A stretch of 38,955 nt of DNA, taken from positions 1 through 38,955 of the forward strand of contig DAIDJG010000564.1 of NCBI GenBank assembly GCA_027451445.1, read 5' to 3'. Under the pieces are notes generated by a model. The model had not been told where the DNA came from. It worked only from the letters and a program-made list of their open reading frames with translations, and searched no databases. Every line of letters begins with the position of its first letter. The first letter of the stretch is position 1. Below are positions 17,743 to 25,793 of the stretch, piece by piece. Source of the stretch: Singulisphaera sp. (GTDB lineage: Bacteria; Planctomycetota; Planctomycetia; Isosphaerales; Isosphaeraceae). A program made the position numbers and the translations under genes.

Positions 17743-18301
17743 AGTATTTCACCCATCCCTGACGCCGCCCCAAGAACTCGGGCAAGGCCTTACTCGGCGA
17801 ACGGGATGTCTCGCCCAGGTGGAGAAGACGCCGAACGGCCGCTCAGTCCTGACTCACATTGAGTGGAGCTTGGAATCTGCGCGTACGTCGAAGAACCGGG
17901 CAACCTGCGAGAAGGGGAGTCGGACGACTCAAAAACGTCGCGGGAGATTTACTCTTTTAGGGGAAGTGCGTCAATGTCGATCGAGAATTGACAATTGTCT
18001 TTGTCCCGTTAGGGACATTTGACAATAGCCCAGCGTTTTAACGCTGGGTCTGACCAAACGACCCCGACCCGCTTCTCTCTTGCCCCGCAGGGGCGATCAC
18101 ACGCGAATGCGCCGTCCCTCCGGGACGGGAGTTAATTTCGGTCCAATCGGATCCCAGCGTTAAAACGCTGGGCTATTGTCAAATGTCCCTACGGGACAAA
18201 GACCATCTGGCACGCACCGATCTTGCCGCGCATGGACGTTCAAAAACCACGGTTCAAGATCAATTCTTCGCCACGCGAGAGCGAGGCATCGCGCTGTCGG
18301 G
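17743..18301. other. Intergenic region dominated by a nested palindrome
   Basis: This 559-base gap lies between the start of the SGNH-type gene and the stop of the redoxin-heme gene, both on the minus strand. It contains the large inverted repeat at 17997-18203, described separately. The stretch 17743-17990 should hold the SGNH gene promoter, but I could not pick a convincing one. No protein-coding gene was found. Confidence 0.5.
17997..18203. repeat. 207-bp composite palindrome with 51-52 bp inverted arms
   Basis: The left arm (17997-18048) and right arm (18153-18203) are reverse complements apart from a single-base indel. Each arm contains two hairpins of its own: TGTCCC/GGGACA (18002-18017 and 18184-18198) and CCCAGCGTT/AACGCTGGG with a two-base loop (18029-18048, mirrored at 18153-18172). 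The spacer holds two more, GCCCC/GGGGC (18082-18094) and CCGTCCC/GGGACGG (18112-18128). The whole is a six-hairpin element of the kind scattered between planctomycete genes. There is no coding potential. Confidence 0.85.
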
Positions 18302-20185
18302 TCAGAAGTCTTCGCCGATCCGCAACCCCTCCTTGGGCCGAACGTCGATGTAATAGTCGATGTATCCGATCATCATCTCATCCCACGTATAATCACCCCA
18401 GCGAACGGTCGCCGTGGGATCGGGGTTGGCGGGATTATTGCGGGAGTTGTCGAAGTGCGCCACGCACTCGATCTGCGACCCCTGGGGCAGCCGACGCGGC
18501 TCGGTAAGTCGGTAGATGTCCTGCCAGGCAAAGTTGTAGGCGGGAACGGAGAGCAACACCTCCGAGCTCCCGTCCGGCAGCCGAAGCGTGTACTTGAAAT
18601 CCTTCCCGCGCAGGTGCATGTGGGGCATCAAGCCGACCAGGTGGGAGTCGTATCGGAACGTGAACGTCGCCCGAGACTCGTGATTCTCCGCGCCCGGCGG
18701 AATCACCAGGCGGCTTTCCAACGGCCCGAGCGGTCGGATGCCTTTTGTAATGGCCTCGAAACGTACCGGCTCTTTCGCAAACACCAGGCCCACGCTCGAC
18801 CGGTCGGTCCGCTCACGCCCGATGGGCGTGTAGTGAACCTCGAAGAGCAAGTCCGACCCCGCCGGAATCCGCTTCGCGACGCCCGGAGGATAGACGCCCG
18901 GGATGTCTCCCGGCGCATAGGTCACCAGGCACGGTCCCGTCCGATGCGTGTTCGTGAGGTCCGGGTTGTGCTCCTCGATAAAGATCGAGATGTGATGGAC
19001 GACGTTCCGATCCCCCGGCCGTCCCTCCACAGCCTGGACCCAACGATCCTCCGTAAACCCCGTCGGGATTCGGAACCGCTGGTACGGCACAACACCCTCC
19101 GCCTGCACCTCGTAAGGCTCGAGCATTTCGAGCACGACGTCGGGCGTTCCAATCTTCCACCCTGGCGAATACGACCTGGGAGCTGGCGTCTTCTTCGGAT
19201 CACCCTCCGGCTTACCCTGGTCGACCCAGGCGAGCAGGGTCGCGATCTCCCGAGCCGACAACGACCGGTCGTTATGGAAGTGTCCATAACGGGGATCCGC
19301 ATACCACGGCGGCATCCGGCGCTCTTCGACAGCCTCACGAAGGGTCGTCGCCCGGCGCTTCACTTGCGCATAAGTCAACAACGGGAACGGCCCGGCTTCC
19401 CCCGGACGGTGACACCCTACACATTTTTCCTGCACGATCGGGGCGACGTGCTCCGCATAGGTCACCGTTCCGATATCGGTCACCGAGACGGCCTCGGTCG
19501 GGGTGCCCGGATTTCCGCCGGGCATCGGCCGCTCGGGCTTCCTGGATTTCACCCGTTCGATCGGGCACCCAAAGACCTGCGACTCCGCGAGCGCGACTTT
19601 CCGGCCCGCGAGCACGGATTCGATGGCCGTCGCGAGGTAATGCTGCTCCGGTTCGCTCCGCCGCGCGCCGATCTGGTACTGGTCGTCGATCGCGCCTCGA
19701 TACCGCACGCGCCGCTGCTTGTCCAGCACCACGACCTCGCACATCCGTTCCGCCTTGAGACGGTCGGCGAGGACGTTCCCGTCGTCTCTCAGAACGGGAA
19801 ACGGAATCTTCAGTCGCTCGGAGTGCGCGGCGATCTCCTCGAGCGTGTCGTGCGCATTGGAGTTGATTCCGAGAAAGACGACGCCGCGCGAGGCCAGTGC
19901 CTGGCTCAGCGCCGAGATTCGGGGAACATAAAGCTCGGCGATCGGACAATCAATCCCGAGAAACATCAGCACGACGACCGGCCTGTCGGCGAAATCCGCG
20001 AGGCTCACGGTCCGCCCGCTGACCGCGTCGGGCAGGCTGAAACCGGTGACGCGCTGTTCGACACTATGGGGCCGCGGCGCGGCGGCCCGAAGCCGTTTTC
20101 GTATTGCCCGAGAGCTGCCCAGTCCGACAAGGAGCGCAATCAGCAACGCCAGCGCAATTCGACGCCTTCTGCGGACGGTCCACAT
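18302..20185 (-). CDS. Redoxin / CxxCH cytochrome / copper type II monooxygenase-like fusion
   Basis: This 627-residue protein starts with a membrane helix or uncleaved signal (residues 10-24). Residues about 45-195 form a thioredoxin-fold redoxin domain with GIDCPIAELY (Cys80); only one cysteine stands at the active site, as in peroxiredoxin-like members. A c-type heme site CVGCH (255-259) follows, with MPPW at 291-294 as a possible Met ligand region. The C-terminal third resembles PHM-type copper monooxygenases: VVHHISIF (His397-398), EVHYTP (His451) and PHMHLRGKDF (His522, His524). Such fusions are typical of planctomycetes and act outside the cytoplasm; the substrate is unknown. Start 20185 is chosen because the open frame further upstream (to 20434) reads through a palindromic repeat and is not protein-like. 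No strong ribosome-binding site was seen. Confidence 0.82.
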   Translation of the reverse strand: MWTVRRRRRIALALLIALLVGLGSSRAIRKRLRAAAPRPHSVEQRVTGFSLPDAVSGRTVSLADFADRPVVVLMFLGIDCPIAELYVPRISALSQALASRGVVFLGINSNAHDTLEEIAAHSERLKIPFPVLRDDGNVLADRLKAERMCEVVVLDKQRRVRYRGAIDDQYQIGARRSEPEQHYLATAIESVLAGRKVALAESQVFGCPIERVKSRKPERPMPGGNPGTPTEAVSVTDIGTVTYAEHVAPIVQEKCVGCHRPGEAGPFPLLTYAQVKRRATTLREAVEERRMPPWYADPRYGHFHNDRSLSAREIATLLAWVDQGKPEGDPKKTPAPRSYSPGWKIGTPDVVLEMLEPYEVQAEGVVPYQRFRIPTGFTEDRWVQAVEGRPGDRNVVHHISIFIEEHNPDLTNTHRTGPCLVTYAPGDIPGVYPPGVAKRIPAGSDLLFEVHYTPIGRERTDRSSVGLVFAKEPVRFEAITKGIRPLGPLESRLVIPPGAENHESRATFTFRYDSHLVGLMPHMHLRGKDFKYTLRLPDGSSEVLLSVPAYNFAWQDIYRLTEPRRLPQGSQIECVAHFDNSRNNPANPDPTATVRWGDYTWDEMMIGYIDYYIDVRPKEGLRIGEDF

Positions 20186-20276
20186 CGTGGTGATCCAGTC
20201 GATCCGTCTAGGGATCACTAAAACCGTAGCGGCAACAGCAGCAAAAACTCGACTTCTATTATCGATCGTAACGCTG

Positions 20277-20450
20277 AGAGTCTGTCCCAGAAGTCCCGGG
20301 AGCGTGGATATGGGGACTGGCTCCGGCCGTCTTCGGACGGTGCCTGTCCCCATATCCACGCCCGCTCCGCCGGAAAAGGGGGACAGGCACCTCGAAGACT
20401 TGGAGCCAGTCCCCCTTTTCCGGCTCCGCTCCACTTCCAGGACAGACTCT
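20277..20450. repeat. Inverted pair of REP-like hairpins (BIME-like)
   Basis: There are two perfect 15-bp stems. The first is CGTGGATATGGGGAC (20303-20317) with its complement at 20346-20360. The second is CCGGAAAAGGGGGAC (20370-20384) with its complement at 20409-20423. The loop edges of the first (TGGCTCC ... GGTGCCT) reappear reverse-complemented in the second (AGGCACC ... GGAGCCA), so the two hairpins are inverted copies of one family. An outer stem AGAGTCTGTCC (20277-20287) with GGACAGACTCT (20440-20450) encloses both. This is the organisation of bacterial interspersed mosaic elements built from REP sequences. Confidence 0.8.
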
Positions 20451-20568
20451 GAGTGTGTTTACTCCACGAGGCGGTCACAGGTCAACGGCGAATCCTCGCC
20501 GCGGTGCGGACTGCGCAGACTGGGCAAATCGGGGCCTCGGAGAGTCGCGGCATTCGCGTGGATCTACG

Positions 20569-20604
20569 GGTGGGCTGAAACCAGATTCTCCGGTTCAACC
20601 CACC
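20569..20604 (-). terminator. Terminator-like stem downstream of the TPR operon
   Basis: GGTGGGCTGAAACC (20569-20582) and GGTTCAACCCACC (20592-20604) pair over about 13 positions with one mismatch and one bulge around a 9-base loop. The stem begins 15 bases after the stop of the TPR gene on the minus strand. No T-run follows, so intrinsic termination would be weak. Confidence 0.4.
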
Positions 20605-20618
20605 TCTCGAAAGGCTAC

Positions 20619-21674
20619 TTATTTCGTCGACGCGTTATAGGGGCTCGAAGGATATTCCTGCTTGAGGCGTTGGGCGACCTCATCGGCCCGGACGTCCTGC
20701 TTCAGGAGCCGCCAAAGTTGGGCGATCTGGGCGAGGGCGCGGGGGTGTTGCTCCTTGTCCTTGCTGTAGAGGATATCGGTGTGGAGAAACGCCTTCAGGG
20801 CGTCCTTCGGCTTGCCGGCAGCACGGAGGCAGTCGCCCAGGGTGTTGTACGCGGCGGATTGGCCCTGGTAATCCTCAGCCGGCAGGGCCTTGATCACATC
20901 GCTGACCTCGGCCTCGGCTTTGGCGTAGTCCTTCATCGCGGCCAGGCTTTCGGCTTTCGCCAGACGCGATTCCCGCTGGCGCTGGGAGCCGTCGGGCGAA
21001 TTCTTGATCAGCGTGTCGAGCGCCGCGATCGCCTTGGCGTGGTCCCCCTTCTTGGCAAAGATCTTGGCCCGGATGACGGCGGCCCGATCCGCGTTCTGGG
21101 GCGACTTTTCCATTTCTGCGACGGTCTTTTCGACGCCCGCGTAATCACCCTTGTTGAGCTGGAGCCGGGCAAGGCTGTCGAGCGCGGAGACGATGTGCCG
21201 GCCCGAGCTGTAGTTCTTCACAAAGGCCTCGAGCAGGCTAATCGCCTCCCCCGCTTTGCTCGGATCGGCGAGCGCGAGCTCCGCCATGGCGTTCGCCTGG
21301 TGGAAGAGCGCGGTTTGGTGGACAAAGGGTTTGTCCGCCGACTCGGCCGCAGCTTTCTTGTAAAGTTCCGCGGCGTCGGCGAGCGCCCCGGCATTTTCGC
21401 GCGTTTCGCCGAGCGCGATGTTGGCGGACTGGCCCGTGTACTGGATCGAGGCGATCTGATCGACGGGCACCGCAACCGTGCTATTGCCCACCTTGACGCT
21501 GACTTCCTTGGCGTTCTCGCTCTGGATATCCCCGCGCACGCCGCCGCCGATCACAGCCGGGTTTTTGTAGGTCGTGTTCGAGATGAGCGTGATGACGTCC
21601 ACGGCCCTGGCCGGCACGGAGAACGCGAGTGTCAGTGCGACCGTTCCGAACGCGAGAATACGACGTTGCCGCAT
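20619..21674 (-). CDS. Secreted TPR-repeat protein (second gene of TPR operon)
   Basis: This 351-residue periplasmic or surface protein has a clear signal peptide (residues 1-24, ...AFSVPARA). A short domain of about 60 residues follows (VDVITLISNTTYKNPAVIGG ... VPVDQIASIQYTG). Tetratricopeptide-type helical hairpins then run from about residue 80 to the end, e.g. ALADAAELYKKAAAE, DRAAVIRAKIFAKKGDHAKA and AAYNTLGDCLRAAGKPKDAL. TPR arrays are protein-binding scaffolds. The gene lies 82 bases downstream of the larger TPR gene on the same strand, so the two are probably co-transcribed and may bind each other. A GAGGAAA sequence lies about 11 bases before the ATG. I recognise no enzymatic domain. 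Confidence 0.85.
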   Translation of the reverse strand: MRQRRILAFGTVALTLAFSVPARAVDVITLISNTTYKNPAVIGGGVRGDIQSENAKEVSVKVGNSTVAVPVDQIASIQYTGQSANIALGETRENAGALADAAELYKKAAAESADKPFVHQTALFHQANAMAELALADPSKAGEAISLLEAFVKNYSSGRHIVSALDSLARLQLNKGDYAGVEKTVAEMEKSPQNADRAAVIRAKIFAKKGDHAKAIAALDTLIKNSPDGSQRQRESRLAKAESLAAMKDYAKAEAEVSDVIKALPAEDYQGQSAAYNTLGDCLRAAGKPKDALKAFLHTDILYSKDKEQHPRALAQIAQLWRLLKQDVRADEVAQRLKQEYPSSPYNASTK

Positions 21675-21756
21675 TGTGAAGGTTTCCTCGTGAAGATCGG
21701 ACTGTGTCCGCTGTTGTCAATGTCTCGTGGGGTTTTGTCCGAACGGATCGCACCGC

Positions 21757-24531
21757 TTACTTGGCCGATTGGGTCACTTGCCGGGAGTCACGCTGAATCT
21801 GATCGATCAGCAACTGATACTTCTTCCTCATTTCGGGACCGCCCAGATCCCTGGACAACTTCATGACAACCTTCAAGGTCTGGAGGGCTTTTTCCTTGTC
21901 GCCTCCCTTGTAGAGGCAGTACGCCGCGTGATAGTTGGAATCGTAGTATTCGGGGGGTTTGACGCGCATCGACTGCATGAGCCTGCCGAGATGGATCCAC
22001 TGATTGCACGCCTCGGCCCACTTGATCTGATTGGCGGCCGCCTTCGCCTCCTTCAGCATGCCCAGCTCAAAAAGCACCTCGATCGACTTGGGCGACTGGG
22101 CTAGCAGCTTATCGAAGAGGGTGTCCGCCTCCTTCCACTCGCGTTGTTCGCGGTACGCCGCAACCATGCGGAGGTTGGTGCGAAAGAGCTTGTCGGCCGG
22201 TACATCCTTCAACTCGGTCAGAATCTTGTTGAAGATCTCGCCCGCTTGCTTGGGCTCGCCAAGCTTAAGCATATTTTCACCGGCCCACTCCAGTGACTCA
22301 TACGTCTGCCCGCCCTGTGCCGCAGCAACGGCGCGCAGGAACTTGAGGAACTTCTGCTGTGCTGCGCCGAGCCCGGCGGTGTCGCCCTTCGCCTTCTTCT
22401 CTTCCATCTCCTTTTCGATCAGCTTGCCCAAACCGTAGTAGAGCTGGACGAGGCCGGCGGACCCACCCACCTTCTCGAGCGCCGCCATGTCGGTCAGGGC
22501 CAGTTCGATCTGGTCCCCGGCGATGTGCCCGCGGAGCTGGCATTCCATCACGCGTTTGTACGGCTGGGTGTTTCCCGCGGTAACCGCCTTCACGCTCGGA
22601 GCAATGATGTCGAGGGCTTCCTTGGTGCGATTCGTGTTCAGATAGATATCGAACATATCGCAGGCGTTGTTGATGAGCGCTGCATCGGTCGCTGGCGTCC
22701 CGGCCTCCTGGCGTGCCGCCATCGCCTTCTTCAAATTGGCGAGTGCCTTCTCCACCTCGGCATCGGCCTCTTTGATGGACTCGGCCCCCCCCTTCTGGCG
22801 CAGCTCCTGGCTGTACGACCATCGGCTGCTGCCCACCTTGGTCTGGGCCTCGACCCACTTCGACCCCGCCTTGCTGCGCACGGCTTCATAGGCCCGGATC
22901 GCTTCCGGATAATTCCCCAGGCCATCGTTGATCTGGCCGAGGATCAAGCGCGCCTGGTCGCCCGATTCGGTGTCGGGGAAACGCTCCTCGGTAAACTTCG
23001 CCGTTGCGATCAGGCCATCGAGGTCGGCCTTGCGATCGAAATCAACGTAGGTGTTGTAGGCGTCCGCCATGCATGCCATCGCGATCTCAGCCGCCTTGGG
23101 CGACATGCTGTAATTCGGGTAGCGATGGGTGAGAAGATCGCAAATGGCAAACGCTTCGTAGAACTGTTTGTTCATGAAATAGCAGAAGGCGAGCTGATAG
23201 CGCGGCAGGTTGGCTTTGTCCGGTTCCTTGGCGGGGTTGGCCTTCTTGACCGCCTGTTTCAGCAGCGCAATCGCATTGTCCCATTCCTTGGCACCGATGG
23301 CCTGATCGGCTCCGGTCATCGCGTCGTCGAACGAGAGCCTTGAAACGTCCTCCACGCTGCTCGGCGACTTGGGACGATACTGCTTGAGGATTCCGAGCGC
23401 TTCCTTCTTCCAGGGCGAAGAATAGCGCACGACCTCACGAGCGGACTCCACAGCCGCGTCGATCATCTGTTTCTTTTCGGCTTCGTTGAGTGCGGTCTTC
23501 AACTGCGCCAGGATATTCTTGGACTTCTCGAGCAGCACGCCCAGCCCTTCGCGCGAGTGGCGTTCCGCCGGCGAATTGAAGCGCTGCAACCACCGATTGC
23601 AATCGTCGGCCGCAAGCGCGTATTGCTCGCGTTTGCGTTCCGTGATGATCTGGAAGAAGAGGACGAACCGTTGCAGGCCGCGAAGCCGCGGGTCGGTGTG
23701 TTCGAGCAGTTGCTTATAGATCCCCGCAGCCTTGTTCAGCTCGCCCATCTCTTCGTAGCACTTCGCCTGCCACATCTGAGCGGCGAGGCCCGACATCTGC
23801 GTACGATACTTCTTGTAGAGCTCTTCAAACTGGGCAAGGCTTTTCTTCAGCAGCTCCGTTCGTTCGGGCGATCCGAGCGGATAGGTTTCGCCCTGTTCAT
23901 AGTCGACAACCGCTTTCTGAAGTTGGGCATCCATGAGCGCGTTGTGCGCTTTGTCTCGTTCCTCGACGCGGGGATCTCCCGCGGGGATGAAGTTGGGGAA
24001 CGTCTTGAAGTTGGCTTCGAGTTGAACCTCGGCCTTGCTGTAGGCTTCGCGCGCCTCATCGAACGAGGTGCGGGCCTCCTTGAGCTTGGCTTCCTTCTCG
24101 GCCTTCTCCTTGTCGTCGATCTCTTCGGCGTTCAGCATCGCGAGGTGCCCGCGCTCGACGAGCAAGCGAGCAAGCTGCACCGCGGCCTCGGACGCCGCCT
24201 TGTGCTTCCCGTGCTGGGCGACGAACTGGGCAATTTTGCCGCGGGCCTGGTCGAGCAGTTCCTTTTTTCGCACCAGGTCGCCCGTCTTCGCCGCCTCCTC
24301 GAGTAAGAGGCGTCCTTGCTCGTAGTCGATGGTCGCCTTGATGTCACCAGGGGTCTCCTTGTTCGTGCGCAGCTCTTCGAGGAACTCCGACGCCAGGTCG
24401 AAGTACCCCCGTTCGCGCAGCCCTCGGAGGAACTCGTCCGCCGTCCGCATATCCTCGGCTCGGGCAGCCGTCGTGAGCCCCGCCAGCGTCACCGCCAGCA
24501 CGGCGCCCCAAAGGAAACCACGGCGCAACAT
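21757..24531 (-). CDS. Large secreted TPR-repeat protein
   Basis: This 924-residue protein has a signal peptide (residues 1-25, ...LTTAARA) and an almost entirely alpha-helical, charged body made of TPR-like repeats. Examples are LASEFLEELRTNKETPGDIK near the N-terminus, AAQMWQAKCYEEMGELNKAA in the middle, and AACNQWIHLGRLMQ and AYCLYKGGDKEKALQTLKVV near the C-terminus. It is probably a periplasmic scaffold. GGGGGAG lies about seven bases before the ATG at 24531, a strong start. The smaller TPR gene follows 82 bases downstream. In other planctomycetes similar TPR genes neighbour ExbB/TolQ-type energy-transduction genes, but none is present here. Confidence 0.87.
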   Translation of the reverse strand: MLRRGFLWGAVLAVTLAGLTTAARAEDMRTADEFLRGLRERGYFDLASEFLEELRTNKETPGDIKATIDYEQGRLLLEEAAKTGDLVRKKELLDQARGKIAQFVAQHGKHKAASEAAVQLARLLVERGHLAMLNAEEIDDKEKAEKEAKLKEARTSFDEAREAYSKAEVQLEANFKTFPNFIPAGDPRVEERDKAHNALMDAQLQKAVVDYEQGETYPLGSPERTELLKKSLAQFEELYKKYRTQMSGLAAQMWQAKCYEEMGELNKAAGIYKQLLEHTDPRLRGLQRFVLFFQIITERKREQYALAADDCNRWLQRFNSPAERHSREGLGVLLEKSKNILAQLKTALNEAEKKQMIDAAVESAREVVRYSSPWKKEALGILKQYRPKSPSSVEDVSRLSFDDAMTGADQAIGAKEWDNAIALLKQAVKKANPAKEPDKANLPRYQLAFCYFMNKQFYEAFAICDLLTHRYPNYSMSPKAAEIAMACMADAYNTYVDFDRKADLDGLIATAKFTEERFPDTESGDQARLILGQINDGLGNYPEAIRAYEAVRSKAGSKWVEAQTKVGSSRWSYSQELRQKGGAESIKEADAEVEKALANLKKAMAARQEAGTPATDAALINNACDMFDIYLNTNRTKEALDIIAPSVKAVTAGNTQPYKRVMECQLRGHIAGDQIELALTDMAALEKVGGSAGLVQLYYGLGKLIEKEMEEKKAKGDTAGLGAAQQKFLKFLRAVAAAQGGQTYESLEWAGENMLKLGEPKQAGEIFNKILTELKDVPADKLFRTNLRMVAAYREQREWKEADTLFDKLLAQSPKSIEVLFELGMLKEAKAAANQIKWAEACNQWIHLGRLMQSMRVKPPEYYDSNYHAAYCLYKGGDKEKALQTLKVVMKLSRDLGGPEMRKKYQLLIDQIQRDSRQVTQSAK

Positions 24532-25217
24532 AGTTCGGCTCCCCCAATAACATTGTCAAACGCCGGTCCGAACCCGCGGAAACCAGCGGAAGCGAGCGAT
24601 TCGCATCGAGCATTGATGCATTACAGTCTACTTTACGCCGATCCGAAAGGGGGCGTCAAGCGGGTCGGTACACTCGTATGTTCCGCGTTTTTTGCGATCG
24701 GGATGGCTTCTGGCCGGCACAAACACCCTTGCGGAAACCGTGGTCGTTTGAGGACACCCCTCGCTCATCACCATCAGGGCCTTGTGGACGAGTGGACCAG
24801 GCGGCCGGGGAAAAGCCCGCGCAGCGGGCGGGCCTCAGAGGCGCGAAGGACCTCCGTGGCACGCTCGCCCTGCGGGCTCGCTTTGCCCCGGCCGCCCCGG
24901 GTCGCAATCCATCAACCCGACGTGGTGTTCCGCGAGAAGTCTCATCCTGTGGGTGGCCGGGGCAGAGGAGGCCGACAGGCCGACGTGCCCCGGAAGCGCC
25001 GGGCCGCGCACTGGCCGCCCCTGCCTCCTGTTTGGGCGTACTCACTGGCGAGCGCTCAGAGACAATGGCCGATCTGGGTGGCTGCCGGACGCGCTCTCAG
25101 CGAGGAAAGATGCACTGACATGCTGGCCCTGAGCCCAAACCGCGTGTAACCTCAACACGAAGGCTGGCCGGAGCCATATCTTGAATCTCCCGCGCGACGA
25201 TTCCGGGTTGTCCTTTC
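24532..25217. other. Intergenic region with GC-rich repeat units
   Basis: This 686-base region lies between the TPR gene (minus) and the RAYT pseudogene (plus). The first ~150 bases are AT-richer and should carry the TPR operon promoter, but no clear -35/-10 pair was found. From about 24800 the sequence is built of GC-rich repeats. One unit (24803-24840, GGCCGGGGAAAAGC...) resembles, in opposite orientation, the outer part of the left arm of the inverted repeat that starts at 24848. Open frames across this stretch follow the repeat on both strands and look spurious. Confidence 0.5.
24848..24997. repeat. Left arm of ~150-bp inverted repeat flanking the RAYT pseudogene
   Basis: The arm begins GGACCTCCGTGGC and ends TGCCCCGGAAGC. 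It matches the reverse complement of 25926-26073 with about six substitutions and a two-base gap by eye, and weaker similarity continues a further ~15 bases inward. The arm contains two different GC-rich palindromic subunits separated by a less structured ~50-base stretch. Confidence 0.88.
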
Positions 25218-25793
25218 ATGAGTTCAAAGCGTCCCAGGCGCCGGACTTACAACGAGCCGGGTCACGCGCACGAGTTGACCTTCAGTTGCTATCACAGGTA
25301 CAAGTTCCTCGTCGCGGAATGGACTTGCCTCTGGCTGGCGGAGGCAATCGAGACGGCAAGAGTGAAATCGGATGTTGCCTTATAGGCGTACGTGTTTATG
25401 CCCGAGCACGTCCACCTGATCATCTGGCCTCGTCAGCCGGTTTACGAGATGGAATTGATCCTGCGTGCAATCAAGGAGCCCGTCGGGCGTCGCGCGTCGT
25501 CGTATCTCGCTCGGCATGCTCCGGAGTGGCTTCCGCGCATCACTCAGCGTCGCGGAGGCCGGACCGAGCGGCACTTCTGGCAGCCCGGCCCCGGTTGCGA
25601 TCGCAATATCATCGAACCGAGAACCTTGTCGGCGATGATCGACTACATTCACCTCAACCCGGTGCGTCGTGGGTTGGTGGAGCGGGCACGCGATTGGCGT
25701 TGGTCGAGCGCGGCATGGTTCGAGGGTCAGGAGGGCAGCGTAATTGTTCCAGACGCGATTCCCCCTGAGTGGACAGCATGGCAGGACCGGTAA
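25218..25793 (+). pseudogene. REP-associated tyrosine transposase (RAYT, Y1/HUH) broken by an amber codon
   Basis: Reading from ATG 25218 gives 55 codons of RAYT N-terminus (NEPGHAHELTFSCYHRYKFL ...), an in-frame TAG at 25383-25385, and then the rest of the family in the same frame: AYVFMPEHVHLIIWP with the HxH metal site of the HUH motif, and MIDYIHLNPVRRGLVERARD with the candidate catalytic Tyr. The stop is TAA at 25791-25793. The usual residue at the interruption is Trp (as in LWAYV), so a single TGG-to-TAG change explains the break. No frameshift is needed. RAYT proteins are single-strand endonuclease/transposase-like enzymes linked to the spread of REP palindromes. GTG 25392 or ATG 25398 could restart translation and keep the HUH and Tyr parts. 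The gene is enclosed by a ~150-bp inverted repeat. Confidence 0.85.

Larger units (their letters stand above)
20186..20618. other. Intergenic region with paired hairpins and a terminator-like stem
   Basis: This 433-base gap lies between the start of the redoxin fusion gene and the stop of the TPR gene, both on the minus strand. It contains the 174-bp paired-hairpin element (20277-20450) and an imperfect stem at 20569-20604, listed separately. The rest (20451-20568) shows no gene. Confidence 0.5.

Noticed and set aside
18176-20221. 681-codon plus-strand open frame opposite the redoxin fusion
   Set aside because: It starts inside the composite palindrome and is antisense to a gene with clear Cys, CxxCH and His motifs.
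20186-20434. 83-codon upstream extension of the redoxin fusion gene
   Set aside because: It would translate through the paired hairpins at 20277-20450, and a typical signal-anchor begins at 20185.
24316-25149. Several overlapping open frames on both strands in the 24.7-25.1 kb repeat zone
   Set aside because: They are produced by GC-rich palindromic repeats and contain repeated low-complexity peptides, with no ribosome-binding sites.
25181-25768. 195-codon plus-strand open frame covering the RAYT region
   Set aside because: It is in a different frame from the RAYT homology and has no family features. It is a shadow that remains open by chance.
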